This document shows positions 11,501-21,990 of a stretch of 64,000 nucleotides of DNA, one piece after another. Made by a program: the position numbers and the translations under genes. The DNA comes from Apus apus (taxonomy: Eukaryota; Chordata; Aves; Apodiformes; Apodidae). The first letter of the stretch is position 1, and every line of letters begins with the position of its first letter. The stretch spans positions 19,534,378 through 19,598,377 of the forward strand of contig NC_067293.1 of the NCBI RefSeq assembly GCF_020740795.1, in the 5' to 3' direction. The notes under the pieces are model-generated. The model worked only from the letters and a program-made list of their open reading frames with translations. It searched no databases and was not told the DNA's origin.

Positions 11501-12429
11501 AGCTAACCCAGAAATCAGGCAGAGCAGGATGAGTTGTGCTCTTTCAGCTCCAGATTTAGGGACTCCCCAAGTAGAGGGAGCATCCAGGTTAGTACACCTG
11601 ACAGCCTGGGATGGACTTCTCTGCCCTCACTTTGCCTGGCACCCATCGGAGCCACTCTATAGCCATGCTGCTGCTAAACCCTACGGCAAGAAATCCCAAA
11701 GGATAATCTTGCCTTTGTGAGAAAAGCCAATTCAATAACCTTAATGGAGACTGGGGAAACCTGGGGCTTCCAGCTCTGTCCTGACAGGGCAGTGTTGTGC
11801 CCGTCCCTCACTGTCCTCCTACCACAGTTCCTTCCTCTGCTAAACGAGCTCACTTCTAACCCAGGAAGGTTTTGATCCCCCCCTGCCCTAACCAGCTCTC
11901 TGTAGGGAACCACAAAAATACCAGTGCAGAAACAGACCTTGTTGGTTCCCCACATGGAATGGAGGCAAAGTAAAATGAAATAAATTGCCCAAACTCACCT
12001 TTCAGCTCAGGGACTAAGCCAGGATCAGCTCCCTGCATTTGGCTCCGGCCTTAGGAAGAGCCATTCAGACTGAGCACTCACTCAGAGCCCCAGTGCCTGC
12101 TTGCTTTTAAAATATTGGGGATTAGATTCCAGGTGCCTGAAGGGAACTGAGTGGCAGATCATAGTGTTGCTCTGTTGAGTGATGCTCCTCTGTTGATGGG
12201 GGCTGTGATCTTCACCTCTGCAACCGTAAAACATGCAGGTCTTGGAGCTGTGAAGCAGTCCTGCCTGGCAATATCAAAGTTTGGTATGATCAAGGGATGT
12301 GTTGATTCTCCTCTGATTGCTTGGGAGCACAGGAGCAAAAACCTTACAGTCAAATTACTACAGAAGTGTCTTGCAGAGACACTCTCAAATGGTTCCCTTG
12401 AGTGCATCCATCAAAGGATGAAGATTTTG
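8545..12429. other. Unique non-coding sequence, no gene seen
   Basis: No repeat or gene was recognised. A T-rich tract lies at 9050-9064. Open frames up to 267 codons on the minus strand (10264-11067) have no domain resemblance and sit in GC-rich DNA, where long chance frames are expected. A relatively AT-rich stretch begins near 12100. Confidence 0.5.
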
Positions 12430-13320
12430 AGAATAGGGGAATAATAGGCACATACTCCATTCTTACATTAACTTGCTAATTCTGGGTATTTGCAGGGCCC
12501 TTGGTGGAACTAATGCATGTTCTCCTGATATTTGTTATTATATGCATTGTTAAAATACATACACTAATCCTGTGAGGAAGCCTAATTGGGGCTGGCTTTG
12601 AAAAGGTTCTGCTCAGCTGCAGGTCTCATTTGCTTGTGCAGAGGCTGTGATGGAGTGAGAACACCAGGCAAAGCAGAGGGTGAACATGGCCCAGTGGCCT
12701 CTCAAGTGCACCTCTATCCACTTATGTACCCAAGTGGCTTACAAAATTCTCCTGTGGCTACCCACAACTTGGTCTAAAAGGTCAGGGCTCCCATGGTTTG
12801 GTCTTGGAGGGAAGAGCCTCAGACCACCCCATAGCAGTCCTGGGCCCCATGGCCAGGGGTGGACCTGATGGACATGGACGTGGCTGAGTGGTGCCACCTG
12901 CTTCCAGAAACCTTCTCCCTCTCCTCTCTGTGCTGCCAGCAGAGATGCTGGCTCTGGGAGCAGAGATGCTGCACTTCTGTGGGGAAGCAGAGGCTGCAGC
13001 TTGAAGTGCTTTGGGATCCTCCTGATGGGAATGTTGCAAAAATGCAAAGCATTGCTATTAGTGCAGCAGGAAGCTGGACATTTTCTCAGTGATCAGCACA
13101 CCATGTGTGTGGTGCAGCCCCACACTGCCTATTCAAGCTCTATTTCTAGATAGAAATATGTTTTTAATACCCCAATGATGGTATCTAATATTCAATAATT
13201 ATGGTGGCTCAGGTTTTAAGATGCACTTTAGATTTCCCAGACTAGTTGTTGAATTGGAGTGAGATGCAAACTAAACATTAAAAACATAATTATGGAGGGG
13301 TTAGCAGCAGCTGCATGAAG
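12430..13320. other. Unique sequence with two small AT-rich islands
   Basis: Two AT-rich islands, at about 12430-12580 and 13125-13310, flank GC-richer DNA. The second has the near-palindrome TATTTCTAGATAGAAATA at 13141-13158 and several ATTATG/TAAAAA words. They may be constrained non-coding elements, but only composition supports this. No gene is seen. Confidence 0.4.
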
Positions 13321-15331
13321 CTACATACAGAGCAGGCCACAAGCATCAACCAGCCATCTGGGAGACCTGGGGGAGGATTTGTTGTAAAAGCAATTGGCAC
13401 ATCATTAGCTTAGAATGCAAATCCTGTTGGATGTGAAGGACTTCCATGATCAGGCAGGGTCTTCCCATGCTGAATCCTAAGGGCAGGTGCCATCTCAGAG
13501 GAGGACATGTGAAGGTGATGCTGAGCAGGTGGAGCTGAGAAGTGGGATCAAGCTTCATGGCATGTGCAGAGGCAGGTAAAACTCTCTTGGAGGGTTTTCC
13601 CTCCTTGGCTTCCAAGCTGCACTATGGTACTTCAGAGCTAAGGAGAGGGCTGGAGGGGAAGGCAGAGGTTATAACATGGTGCATGAGGTTATACGAATAA
13701 TTTTGGTCTTCACAGAGCTCAGAACTAACAAGATGCTGGTTCCTCTGCTGCAGCTATCTGCCATTGCCCTGGTTTCTCTGTTGGAGTTGTCTTCCAGCAC
13801 TCTGGTTTTTCTGCTGGAGTGCAAAGCTCTTGGGATGGGAAGGGGAAGGTGAGTGGCACCAGAAGATTGGTCTGAGCTCTTGGCACGGGGCAGCTCTGGG
13901 GACTCAGGGCCACTTCCACAGGCACATGGAGCGAGGCACAGCCCACCACACTCAGTACAGATGTCCTGAAAGACCATCTTTACCCATGTGGCAAGAGGAG
14001 GAACAGATCTACTCAGTTGTCCATGTAATAGCATCACTGTAGATTTGGAGGAGCCTTTCTGAAGAGAGCAGTGGAGGATGAACATGGCGAGCTGTACCAT
14101 CTGGTGCTTGCTGCCATCATCCCAGGATGCAGAGCCATGACCGAGATCCTGCCCCTTTGTGCAACATGACAGATCTCTCTTCTTCCTTTCTCCTTTTCTC
14201 TAGTCACTGTGGCCTGTCTGAAGGCTGGTGTGGAGGAAGGACCCTGAGAATGCAGCAGCCCATCCTTGCTGGGACCAGGGGGCTCAGCAGACCATGACCC
14301 ATGGAGAAGACATGGAAAGATGCCATCTCTGGGGGCTGATCTCCAGCTGCAGCAGGTTGGTTGGAGCTGCTTGGGTTTTCCTCTCACAAGTGGAAGCCAC
14401 CCCTCAGGTCCAACTTCTCAGCAGCTACATTCACTGGAACCTGCTGAGTGGCCACGGCTGGGAGGCCAAACAAGGAAGGGAACAGCCTCTCCTCCACAGA
14501 GCTCAGGCCCCAGGTGTGAGCTGAAGTCCTATTGACTTCTGATCCGTGAGCTCATACGTGGCTGCAGCAGGAGAGGGTCAGCAGTGGAGGGGAGGGTGGA
14601 GAAAAGCTGCAGTTTGGGTGGCCCCAGGGTGGGACTGATGGAGCTGCTGACAGAGGCTGAGTTACAGCCCATGGAGCTTAGTAGATGCTTTCAGAGGGCT
14701 GGTGGAGCTGTGCTCATTATCTTCCTGAGTCCCATTTGGGGGAAACCACAGAGAGGAGAACGTGTGAGCCATAAAACATGCTGTTGTCTTTTCATGAACA
14801 AGATTCCCAGGGGATTCGGACTGTTTTTTACTCCTTTGTTATTCTTTCCTCAGCTCAGGGAAAGCTGCTGAGTGTGGTGTCTGCCAGCGATGGGCCAGAT
14901 GCTCCAGCAGACCCAGGCAGTCGTGTCCTGTCCAGCCTGGCTCAGACCAGCCTTGCTGTGAAGTTCTCATTGACTCCTACCCTTGCTCAGAACCACCAGT
15001 CAGGGCTGTGGTCATGCAGATGCAGGCAATGGCAGGACCAACCATCAGGCCTTTGATGTTTGAGAGAGGTTCTCAGGAGAGCTGGGCTGTAACATGCCCT
15101 GGCCCCATGAGGAACCCTATTAATGCTACTGCTGAAGGAAAAGCTGTAATTAATCCCAAAATCCAAGCTTTGGAGGTTTTTGGAAGAAAAACAAGCAGAT
15201 GCTCACTGCCCTGTGTGTGAGGAGAGAAAATTGCATGGAAAGCACAGGGATGTCATCTCTTTCTTTGGGCAAGGCTGATCTGCAAGACCCCTCTTGGGCA
15301 GCTGTGGGTAGGAGCCCCTCACTGGTGACTG
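13321..15331. other. Unique non-coding sequence, no gene seen
   Basis: Mixed-composition sequence without recognisable repeats, RNA genes or exons. The longest open frame (143 codons on the minus strand, 13669-14100) shows no domain and no biased codon use that would suggest selection. Confidence 0.5.
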
Positions 15332-15545
15332 TGTCAGAGAATGGTTCTGGTTGGAAAAGACCTTTACGTATCATTGAGTCCAACCATTAGCTCAGCTTTA
15401 CTGAGTTCAGTGTCAAATCATATTCCTAAGCACCACATCTACATGTTTTCTAAACACCTCCAGGGATGGTGATTCAACCACAGCTCCCTGGGCAGCCTGT
15501 GCCAGTGTTTGATAATCCTTTCAGTGAAGATGTTTCTTCTAAGCA
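15332..15545 (-). mobile_element. CR1 LINE 3' fragment
   Basis: The plus strand carries AGAATGGTTCTGGTTGGAAA, GACCTTTACGTATCATTGAG, TCCAACCATTAGCTCAGC, AAGCACCACATCTACATG, CTCCAGGGATGGTGATTCAA and CAGCCTGTGCCAGTGTTTGA. This is the reverse complement of the same general CR1 3' UTR type seen at 8.2 and 17.3 kb. The 3' end lies at the left, where only one decayed octamer remains. The 5' truncation is near 15545, after TTTCAGTGAAGATGTTTCTT. No coding potential remains. Confidence 0.88.
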
Positions 15546-17329
15546 GACTCAAGCAGAAGCTTTCTGTAGGATCCGAAGAGCTCGTACATCCCTTTTCATA
15601 CCTCTCCCTTCAGTGACAATGACCTGCTCCAGACCTTCAGGAAAATGTGAGGGAAGAAAAGACAGGAATTGATACCTGGGACATAAATGCTCAGTTCAAC
15701 ATTTGCTGAACTCTACCTCCAGACTAACCACCCTTGCAGCAGAGGCTGACATGATGGCACACCTCCAGTCTGGTTTCTGTAGGACAGGGTGATGGGGATG
15801 ATGCAACCACTGCATCTGAAGTCCCTTCTTCTTCACTTCCACTACTGTGAAGCTCAGCTCACAGCATCAATAGGTCCTCCCCTCCAGCTTGGCCATTTTC
15901 TTCTGTATCCCACCAGCCAGGTCCTCTTGGGATGGACACTGGGAAACCAGCTGAGCTGCATCTGTGGCCAGCAGGGATCAAGGGATATGCAGGCCCCCTT
16001 CTCTGCCTGGCAGTGGGGACCTAAATCATACTGCTCCATCCCCTCGACAGAGACAAATGACATTTTAGAGCACAGGTGCTTTAAAGGAGAACAATAAGTG
16101 GGCAGCTCTTCACTGAGCTCAGCCATAGGGCTGGGATCCCCTTTCACAGGGTATTTTAGGACTGAAGACACCACAGCTGTTTGTGGCCTAATCCCTCTGC
16201 CCTTCCTGTCAACCTCAAAAAGGGACTTTGCAGGCCCACTTCAACCACAAATAAATCAGGAAATGGCACTTTGTCCTCTCCAGAAATAGGATCTCCTCTA
16301 CCCTTGGAAACCACCATCAAAGTCCATCATCTGCTTAGGGAGAGACCCTGCTGCAGCCAGGCTGTGTTTGGCTCCCAGGAACCCATAGGACACGTTTGGC
16401 TCTCAGGAACCCATGGGACATGTAATTGGCTCCCAGGAACTCATGGGACACATTTGGCTCTCAGGAAGCCATGGGACATGTGTTGGGCTCCCAGGGAGGG
16501 AGGACCCATTTGGGGTGCCAGGACCCATTTGCTGCCCCTGCTGATGAGCCTCTTTTCCCAGCTCAGGGACCCCAGTGGGGTGTGAACAGGAATAAAAAAG
16601 AAAACCAAAACCTCTTTGACTAACACCAAACTGCCTGGGGTAAAGGAGCTGCTGCTGGGAGGAGATGCCACGCACTGCTCTCCTCTGCACAAGTGTTTCC
16701 AGCCTGTTTTAGGTATAATTAGATAATTAAACAATTTCTGCAGCCATCTCCATGGGTATCTCACCACGCTGTGATGCACACTTTGCTGCTTCATTTTTAT
16801 CTGCTTTTAAGGACCCTGGGTGAGGTGCAAGGAGCTCCTGGGGCCCACACTGTGGTGGAGTCTAAGGGTGCATAGAAGTGCCCTGGGTGGGGGGACCAGG
16901 AGCCTCCAGAGGGGCTTTGTCTGAGTTTGCTGCAGCTCCACAACACAGGAGCTAATTGGATCCAAGTGTGGAAGGCAGGCCCTGCCCTTGCCAAGGAGGC
17001 AGGCTGGGGAGAGCCCTTCACTGCTCTTCTGTTCCCAGTTGCTTGGAGTTTTCTGCCTTTGAAAGGGGAGGCCTCTCGTCTGTGCTCACATAAAATGTGG
17101 CTTTTCGAAGGTTTCAAAGCCTTTTGGTCTCTTCAGGGAGCTTTTGGTCTCTCCGAGGGAGGCTGGGCAGGGCTGGGGCTGCCTTGGCTCCCCCTCTTCA
17201 CGGGCAGAAGCAGAGATGCTTCTGCCTGGAGCTGCCAGTTGCTGCTTCTTCCCCCCAGGAGCTTGAGAGGCCACATCAAAACTGCACCTGGGGGTTCCTC
17301 CTCCTGACACAGACCTCTCCCATTGTCAC
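15546..17329. other. Unique sequence between two CR1 tails
   Basis: Holds one small tandem repeat (16370-16499, annotated separately) and otherwise mixed sequence. No gene is seen. A G-rich run occurs near 16885-16895. Confidence 0.5.
16370..16499. repeat. Minisatellite with alternating 28/30-base units
   Basis: GGCTCCCAGGAACCCATAGG-like units start at 16370, 16398, 16428, 16456 and, as a partial copy, 16486. Spacings alternate 28, 30, 28 and 30 bases. Units one and three share CACGTTT/CACATTT endings, while two and four share CATGTAATT/CATGTGTTG endings. The effective repeat is therefore a roughly 58-base dimer duplicated once. It appears to be a simple slippage or unequal-exchange product. 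Confidence 0.9.
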
Positions 17330-17592
17330 AGAAACATCTAAGAATTTTGAATAATTTTGATTGGAAAAGACTTTTTAAGATCATCAGGTCCAAGGCCACC
17401 ACTGCCCCATGTCCCTCAGCACCACATCTACACGGCTCTTAAATCTCTCCAGGGATGGTGACTCCACCCCTGCCCTGGCTCAGGCTGCCCAGGGCTTCAC
17501 AATCCTTTCAGTGAAGAAGCTTCTCCTCTGGAAAAAACTTGAGGCCATTTCCTCTTGTTCTACCACTTGTTCCTTGGGAGAAGACACCATCA
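17330..17592 (-). mobile_element. CR1 LINE 3' fragment
   Basis: The plus strand reads AAGAATTTTGAATAATTTTG, ATTGGAAAAGACTTTTTAAG, ATCATCAGGTCCAAGGCCAC, AGCACCACATCTACACGG, CAGGGATGGTGACTCCACCC, TTTCAGTGAAGAAGCTTCTC and TTGAGGCCATTTCCTCTTGT, matching the reverse complement of a CR1 3' end. The element runs right to left and is cut off after TTCCTTGGGAGAAGACACCA. It extends further into the old ORF2 end than its neighbour at 15.3 kb. Substitutions and a degraded octamer indicate moderate age. Confidence 0.92.
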
Positions 17593-18109
17593 TTTTGTGA
17601 TGTTCCCGATGATGTTTCCACTTGGACATCTTGGCAGAGGATCTGCCAGGGGCTGCACCAGCCCTGCACTCACTGCTTGAAGGCAACAAGTGATCACGAT
17701 TTGGACTCATTCTCCCAACACCATGGACATAAGTAAGAATTTATAGCCAGTTACTGGCTGAAGGGAAAAGCTCTCCCTTAGAGATGTTTGCAAATCCTAG
17801 TAGTCCCGATGATTACACTGGCTGCCACCACAGTGATGAAGGGGCAGTAACAGGGAGCAGAGCAAAAAAAGACCATAAGTCATAGGGGAAGGGTTTGCTC
17901 TGACACTGTAGGACAGACAGTGAGATCCCTGCAGACCTCAGGTGCCTTGTTTCAAACCCACCAAACCTGCAGTTCTTTATGTGCTCCCTACTTCTACAAA
18001 ATGCTACTTGTCACAGGAGGGTTTGTAACCACCAGCTGATGTGGTTACACATCCAGCCTCTGTCACTGCAAGAGTGGGCTGGGGAGCCAACATGACCGTC
18101 TCTTTGTGG
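17593..18109. other. Unique non-coding sequence, no gene seen
   Basis: No repeat or gene is recognised. The sequence leads from the truncated CR1 into the AT-rich blocks that begin at about 18110. Confidence 0.5.
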
Positions 18110-18500
18110 GGGTTTCAGGAATTAAAAGTAAAGTTACAGCCTTAATGTATGAACATATTATTATTTTTGCTGGCATTTTAATGAAAACTCATGCATGTAG
18201 GAGAAGACCCATCTTGGCCCTGCGTTCCCAGCCTCACACTTGCAGAGGTTATTTATTGAGTTGCTACACAAACTGTGATTTTTTTTCTCCTCTTTTTCTT
18301 TTCTCTTCCCTTTCTTCTATGCTTTTGCAAATTGAATTATTTAAATGCATTGTTTGGCAGCCTTAAATCCAGGCATTTCACTCTCTTTCCCCCTCGGCTG
18401 CCATTTCTTTCTCTCCTTTTTTGCTCTTATATTTTCAGGATCATTTACCGCCTTGTTCCAGTGGCATTTATAGAAATTTGCACAAAAAAAGATCTTTCCT
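18110..18500. promoter_or_regulatory. AT-rich block, candidate regulatory element
   Basis: A block with long AT-rich words (AACATATTATTATTTTTGCT, GGCATTTTAATGAAAACTCA) followed by pyrimidine-rich DNA (18275-18320, 18375-18425). It is the first of four AT-rich blocks clustered over about 2.3 kb. Clusters of this kind around developmental genes are commonly enhancers. Nothing in one sequence can confirm this, and the pyrimidine tract could simply be low complexity. Confidence 0.22.
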
Positions 18501-18994
18501 CTGTGACACTATTTCAGCCCGTGCCAAAGATTTATGGGTGCAGGAAGGCATCCATGGCAGGGAGTCTTCACTGGCAGAAAGGAAGGAAGGAGGGAAAGGG
18601 AAGGAAACGTGATAGAAAAACAAAGGATGCCCAGAGCTGTGAATGAAGAGCAGGGAGGCACCACAGAGGCCTGGGTTTGGCTGGGAAACCTCCTTGTTCC
18701 TCTGCGTGGTAGCACATGTGCTCACGTGGGTATGGCCATGTGTGCACAGGCATGGAAAGCATGGTCCCAGCAGCACGTGGGCAGAAATGAATCCGTGGAG
18801 GGAGCACAGACATCCAAGTGTGCCTCCAAACACCAGTGGCCCAGTGGGCATGTCTCAGAGAGGTGCAGGGGCTGCCTCTAGTGCTTGGTGTGCTCTTGGT
18901 GCATGTTTGGAGGCTACTGACAGCCCTGCACTGCTACTGGGTCCTGTCTCCTGGAGAAGTGGCTCTTGGAGGACATTTGAACAAGCTCTGTAAG

Positions 18995-19430
18995 AAGCAT
19001 CACTAATTATTCTCATTCCTATCTCTAATCCTCCTTCAAAGCCAGCTCCTTTTATTTACATATTGACGTGTGATTCCTTTAATGGACTTTTTCGCCTTGG
19101 AATTGTACTTACTTAATTAATCTGATTACATTTCTGCTTCTAGTTAAAGAGTTTCTCCGTTCCAGCCCAGAGGTGACTACGTTCCTGCAAAGTGATGTGA
19201 TTCTGGTCGATCTAACCATCAGATAGAGTCTGCAAGGCATTTTGGGATCCTTTGGTTGGGGATGGGCAAAACACACGTAAAGTGCCGCAGCAATTTCCAT
19301 TTTCACACACGCAGCATCTTTACTTGTGGCAGAAGTAAGACACATTCCTAGTCAGTGGGACTGAATGATCTCCATAAATTCATTACATTTTTAAAAATAT
19401 GATAATCAGCACGAAATGAACATCCTAAGG
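18995..19430. promoter_or_regulatory. AT-rich block with homeodomain-type sites, candidate enhancer
   Basis: Contains TAATTA at 19004-19009 and TTAATTAA at 19113-19120, both core homeodomain recognition words, plus ATCTGATTACA at 19120-19130. It is low in CpG and free of recognisable repeats, in contrast to flanking GC-rich DNA. The density of TAAT cores suggests a homeodomain-responsive element by analogy. Function is inferred, not seen. Confidence 0.27.
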
Positions 19431-19794
19431 GAGACAGAACATGTACATCTCAAGTACTGCTAATAATAAGCCTTTAATTTACAAACGCCCAAGGCTGGCT
19501 CAGAGCTGCCACGTCCCGTGGCAGAGGGGCTGGTGCTGTGCCCCTAACATGGGACACCCTTCCCACCACTCCCCCACCCAACATCCCCAGTCCCAGGGAA
19601 GTTGGGATGCAGGAGGGACTGTCTCCATCATTTCCCAGTGCTCTGAGGGCAGCCCCAGGAGCTCACTGCCCTGCCGGGCATGGGGAGGGTTAGAGAGTCC
19701 CTGGTTGGTGGTGGCTCTTCATGGCCTCTCCGTGGTGGCACAGCTTCCCTGAAGCCACCTCTCCCAGCCCCTGGATGCAAACGCCACCCTGCAA

Positions 19795-19905
19795 ACATCA
19801 ATATTTATGAAATGATTAGTGCCTGTTTAATAGACAATTGAAGCAATTAGCAAGCGTGCGGCAGCAGAGCCTGTATCCATTTGTCATCATCAAGTATTCA
19901 TGGGG
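19795..19905. promoter_or_regulatory. Short AT-rich block, candidate regulatory element
   Basis: ATCAATATTTATGAAATGAT, TTAGTGCCTGTTTAATAGAC and AATTGAAGCAATTAGCAAGC form a compact block with three homeodomain-like cores and a FOX-like TATTTAT. It ends sharply against GC-rich DNA at about 19900. The sharp borders and lack of simple repeats make it a fair candidate for a constrained element. No direct evidence of activity is available. Confidence 0.25.
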
Positions 19906-20129
19906 CCCGGCAGCGGGGCTGGCAGGGGGGCTGGGGGGGATCTCGGGGTAACCAGAGACATCTCACTTTTGGTCCCCTCAGCCTGTGCCAGCCTGACAGG
20001 TTGGGAGGGGTCCCAAAGCAGCCTGGGGGTGGTGGGGATGAGCCAGGGGCAACAGGCTCCCACGGCCCTTCTTGCAGTAGTTCCCATCTCACAGCCCCAG
20101 AGACCAACAAAACACAAAACAAAACAAAC
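19906..20129. other. GC-rich spacer with A-rich (AAAAC)n-like end
   Basis: A GC-rich spacer between two AT-rich blocks. It ends in an irregular AAAACA/AAAACC stretch at about 20108-20134. No gene or element is recognised. Confidence 0.5.
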
Positions 20130-20440
20130 CAAACCACTTGGACAGCATATTCACAACCTTTTTCTCTTTATTATTCCATTTTGGTGGCAGATAGGCTGCT
20201 CCTCTGCTCTCCATTTGTTAAATACTAATTAATTATTAAATTATCCTTTAACTATTAATAACTGGTTTCATGAGCTTTAACGACAGCCATGTGCAAAGAG
20301 ATCTGTGTCTATGGCAGACCTCCCAAACCTCAGGGAATAAATCCTCAATAATCAATACAGCATCCACTCCATTTGCAATTCTTGTCTCATTTGCTCTGCA
20401 TTTAGCATGCACTTAAGTGTGTTTTAGACAAATGCAAAAG
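20130..20440. promoter_or_regulatory. AT-rich block with nested TAATTA cores, candidate enhancer
   Basis: TAATTAATTA lies at 20226-20235, within AATACTAATTAATTATTAAA. TTATCC, ATTAATAACTGG and CTCAATAATCAATACAG follow. This is the densest homeodomain-type motif cluster in the window. No mobile-element signature is visible. Candidate status rests on motif density and composition only. Confidence 0.27.
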
Positions 20441-21646
20441 CAAATTTTACTGCTGCTGGAAATTACCCGCTCAGAGCAATACGGGCAGAGCCCTTCTCTT
20501 GCCTCCAGCACTGGAGGGGCTCGTTGGTGCAACTTCTGCCTCCATGAAGGACTCACAGAGGTCACCCTGAGTTGCAAAGCTTTCAGTGCATCCCAATCCC
20601 TGCTGCACCACTCCAGTCCCTGCTGGACTATGGGCTGCTCCCAGTCCAAGGACACTTTCTCAGGAAGGCAGGAACTCAGCAGCACTGATCTCCGAGCATT
20701 GCTCTGGTAGCAGCAGCCTTCAACACAATCCAGTGCTAAACCAGGGCTAGACCAGTGGTCTTTGGGCAAAAGAGTCCCTGCAGAGTGTTCATAGCCCCCT
20801 GAGGCCAGCGGCTTCCGGCTCCCCAGCACACCAAGTGCTACCAACTTAATTACAAGTGAAGCCTAATGAGAAACACATGGAGGCTGGAAAGAGGGAGAAG
20901 GGGACAATGGGCCAGGAGAGGTGGAAGGGGAATGAGTCAATGGCCACGCTGCAGCAAATCCCCATGGAAGAGTGTGTCCCTGTGGCTCTGGCTCCCACTC
21001 TGTGGAGGCTCACAGGGCTAGTTCCAGCCCTTCCCTCCTGTATATACCCTGGGGCAGGCAACCATGCTGCTGGGAAGCCTTCATCTTCCCCACCCATCCT
21101 CTTTCTCCCAGGAGGAGGGGGACCTGCCCCTCATGGACCCCACTGCAGCAGCAGTGTTGGGCTCATGGACAAACCTGTGCTGAGCACTTCCAAGTGTGTA
21201 TGCTCCTCTTTGGATGCTCATGCTCTTTCCATACAGTTTTGATGTGTCAGGAGGGAGAAAGGAGAGAGGCTGTATTTTTTCTGTAAAACGCCTCTCTTGC
21301 TTTTGCACCAGGAAGATTAGGTTGTTTCTAAGAATAACCAACTCTGTGCAGCAAACAAACAAGCATCTTGGGAAACCTCCTGCGGGTGGATCCCTGGGGT
21401 CCTGGGCTCCCCCATTTCTTCCCATCCTCCCTCCACTAGCTGGTTCTTCCCCCCTCCCAGCCCCCAGTAGTATTTTTTCCTCTTTTCCTCTCCGTTGCGC
21501 ACTTCCCAGTGACTTCCAGTGTGGGATGACAAAGTGGAGGTGATAGTGAGTTGCTCATTGTCTTCAGGACAATATCTGGACACCTCTGTGGGTGCTGCAC
21601 AGTGGGTGGGCAGGGATCTGCCAGCAGTGTGCCAAGGATGGTCACT
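20441..21646. other. Unique non-coding sequence, no gene seen
   Basis: No gene, RNA or mobile element is recognised. The sequence is GC-rich up to the minisatellite that begins at about 21647. Confidence 0.5.
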
Positions 21647-21990
21647 GGGATGCTCACTGGAATGCTCACCAGGGATGCTCCCTGGGATGCTCACTGGGAT
21701 GCTCACCAGGGATGCTCCCTGGGATGCTCACTGGGATGCTCACTGGGATGCTCCCTGGGATGCTCACCAGGGATGCTCCCTGGGATGCTCACTGGGATGC
21801 TCCCTGGGATGCTCACCAGGGATGCTCCCTGGGATGCTCACTGGGATGCTCACTGGGATGCTCCCTGGGATGCTCACTGGGATGCTCCCTGGGATGCTCA
21901 CCAGGGATGCTCCCTGGGATGCTCACTGGGATGCTCCCTGGGATGCTCACCAGGATGCTCGTCGGAGATGCTTGCCAGGAATGCTCACTG
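21647..21990. repeat. GGGATGCTCACT/GGGATGCTCCCT minisatellite
   Basis: About 26 units of 12-13 bases are visible, in three flavours: GGGATGCTCACT, GGGATGCTCCCT and AGGGATGCTCACC. The flavours occur in recurring orders (ACT, CCT, ACC), which indicates that blocks of several units were duplicated together. The right edge decays (GGAGATGCTTGCCAGGAATG). All three plus frames stay open across it and give Trp-Asp-Ala-His or Gly-Cys-Ser-Leu repeats. The minus strand gives Glu-His-Pro repeats. These frames reflect the repeat and not a protein gene. Confidence 0.95.
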
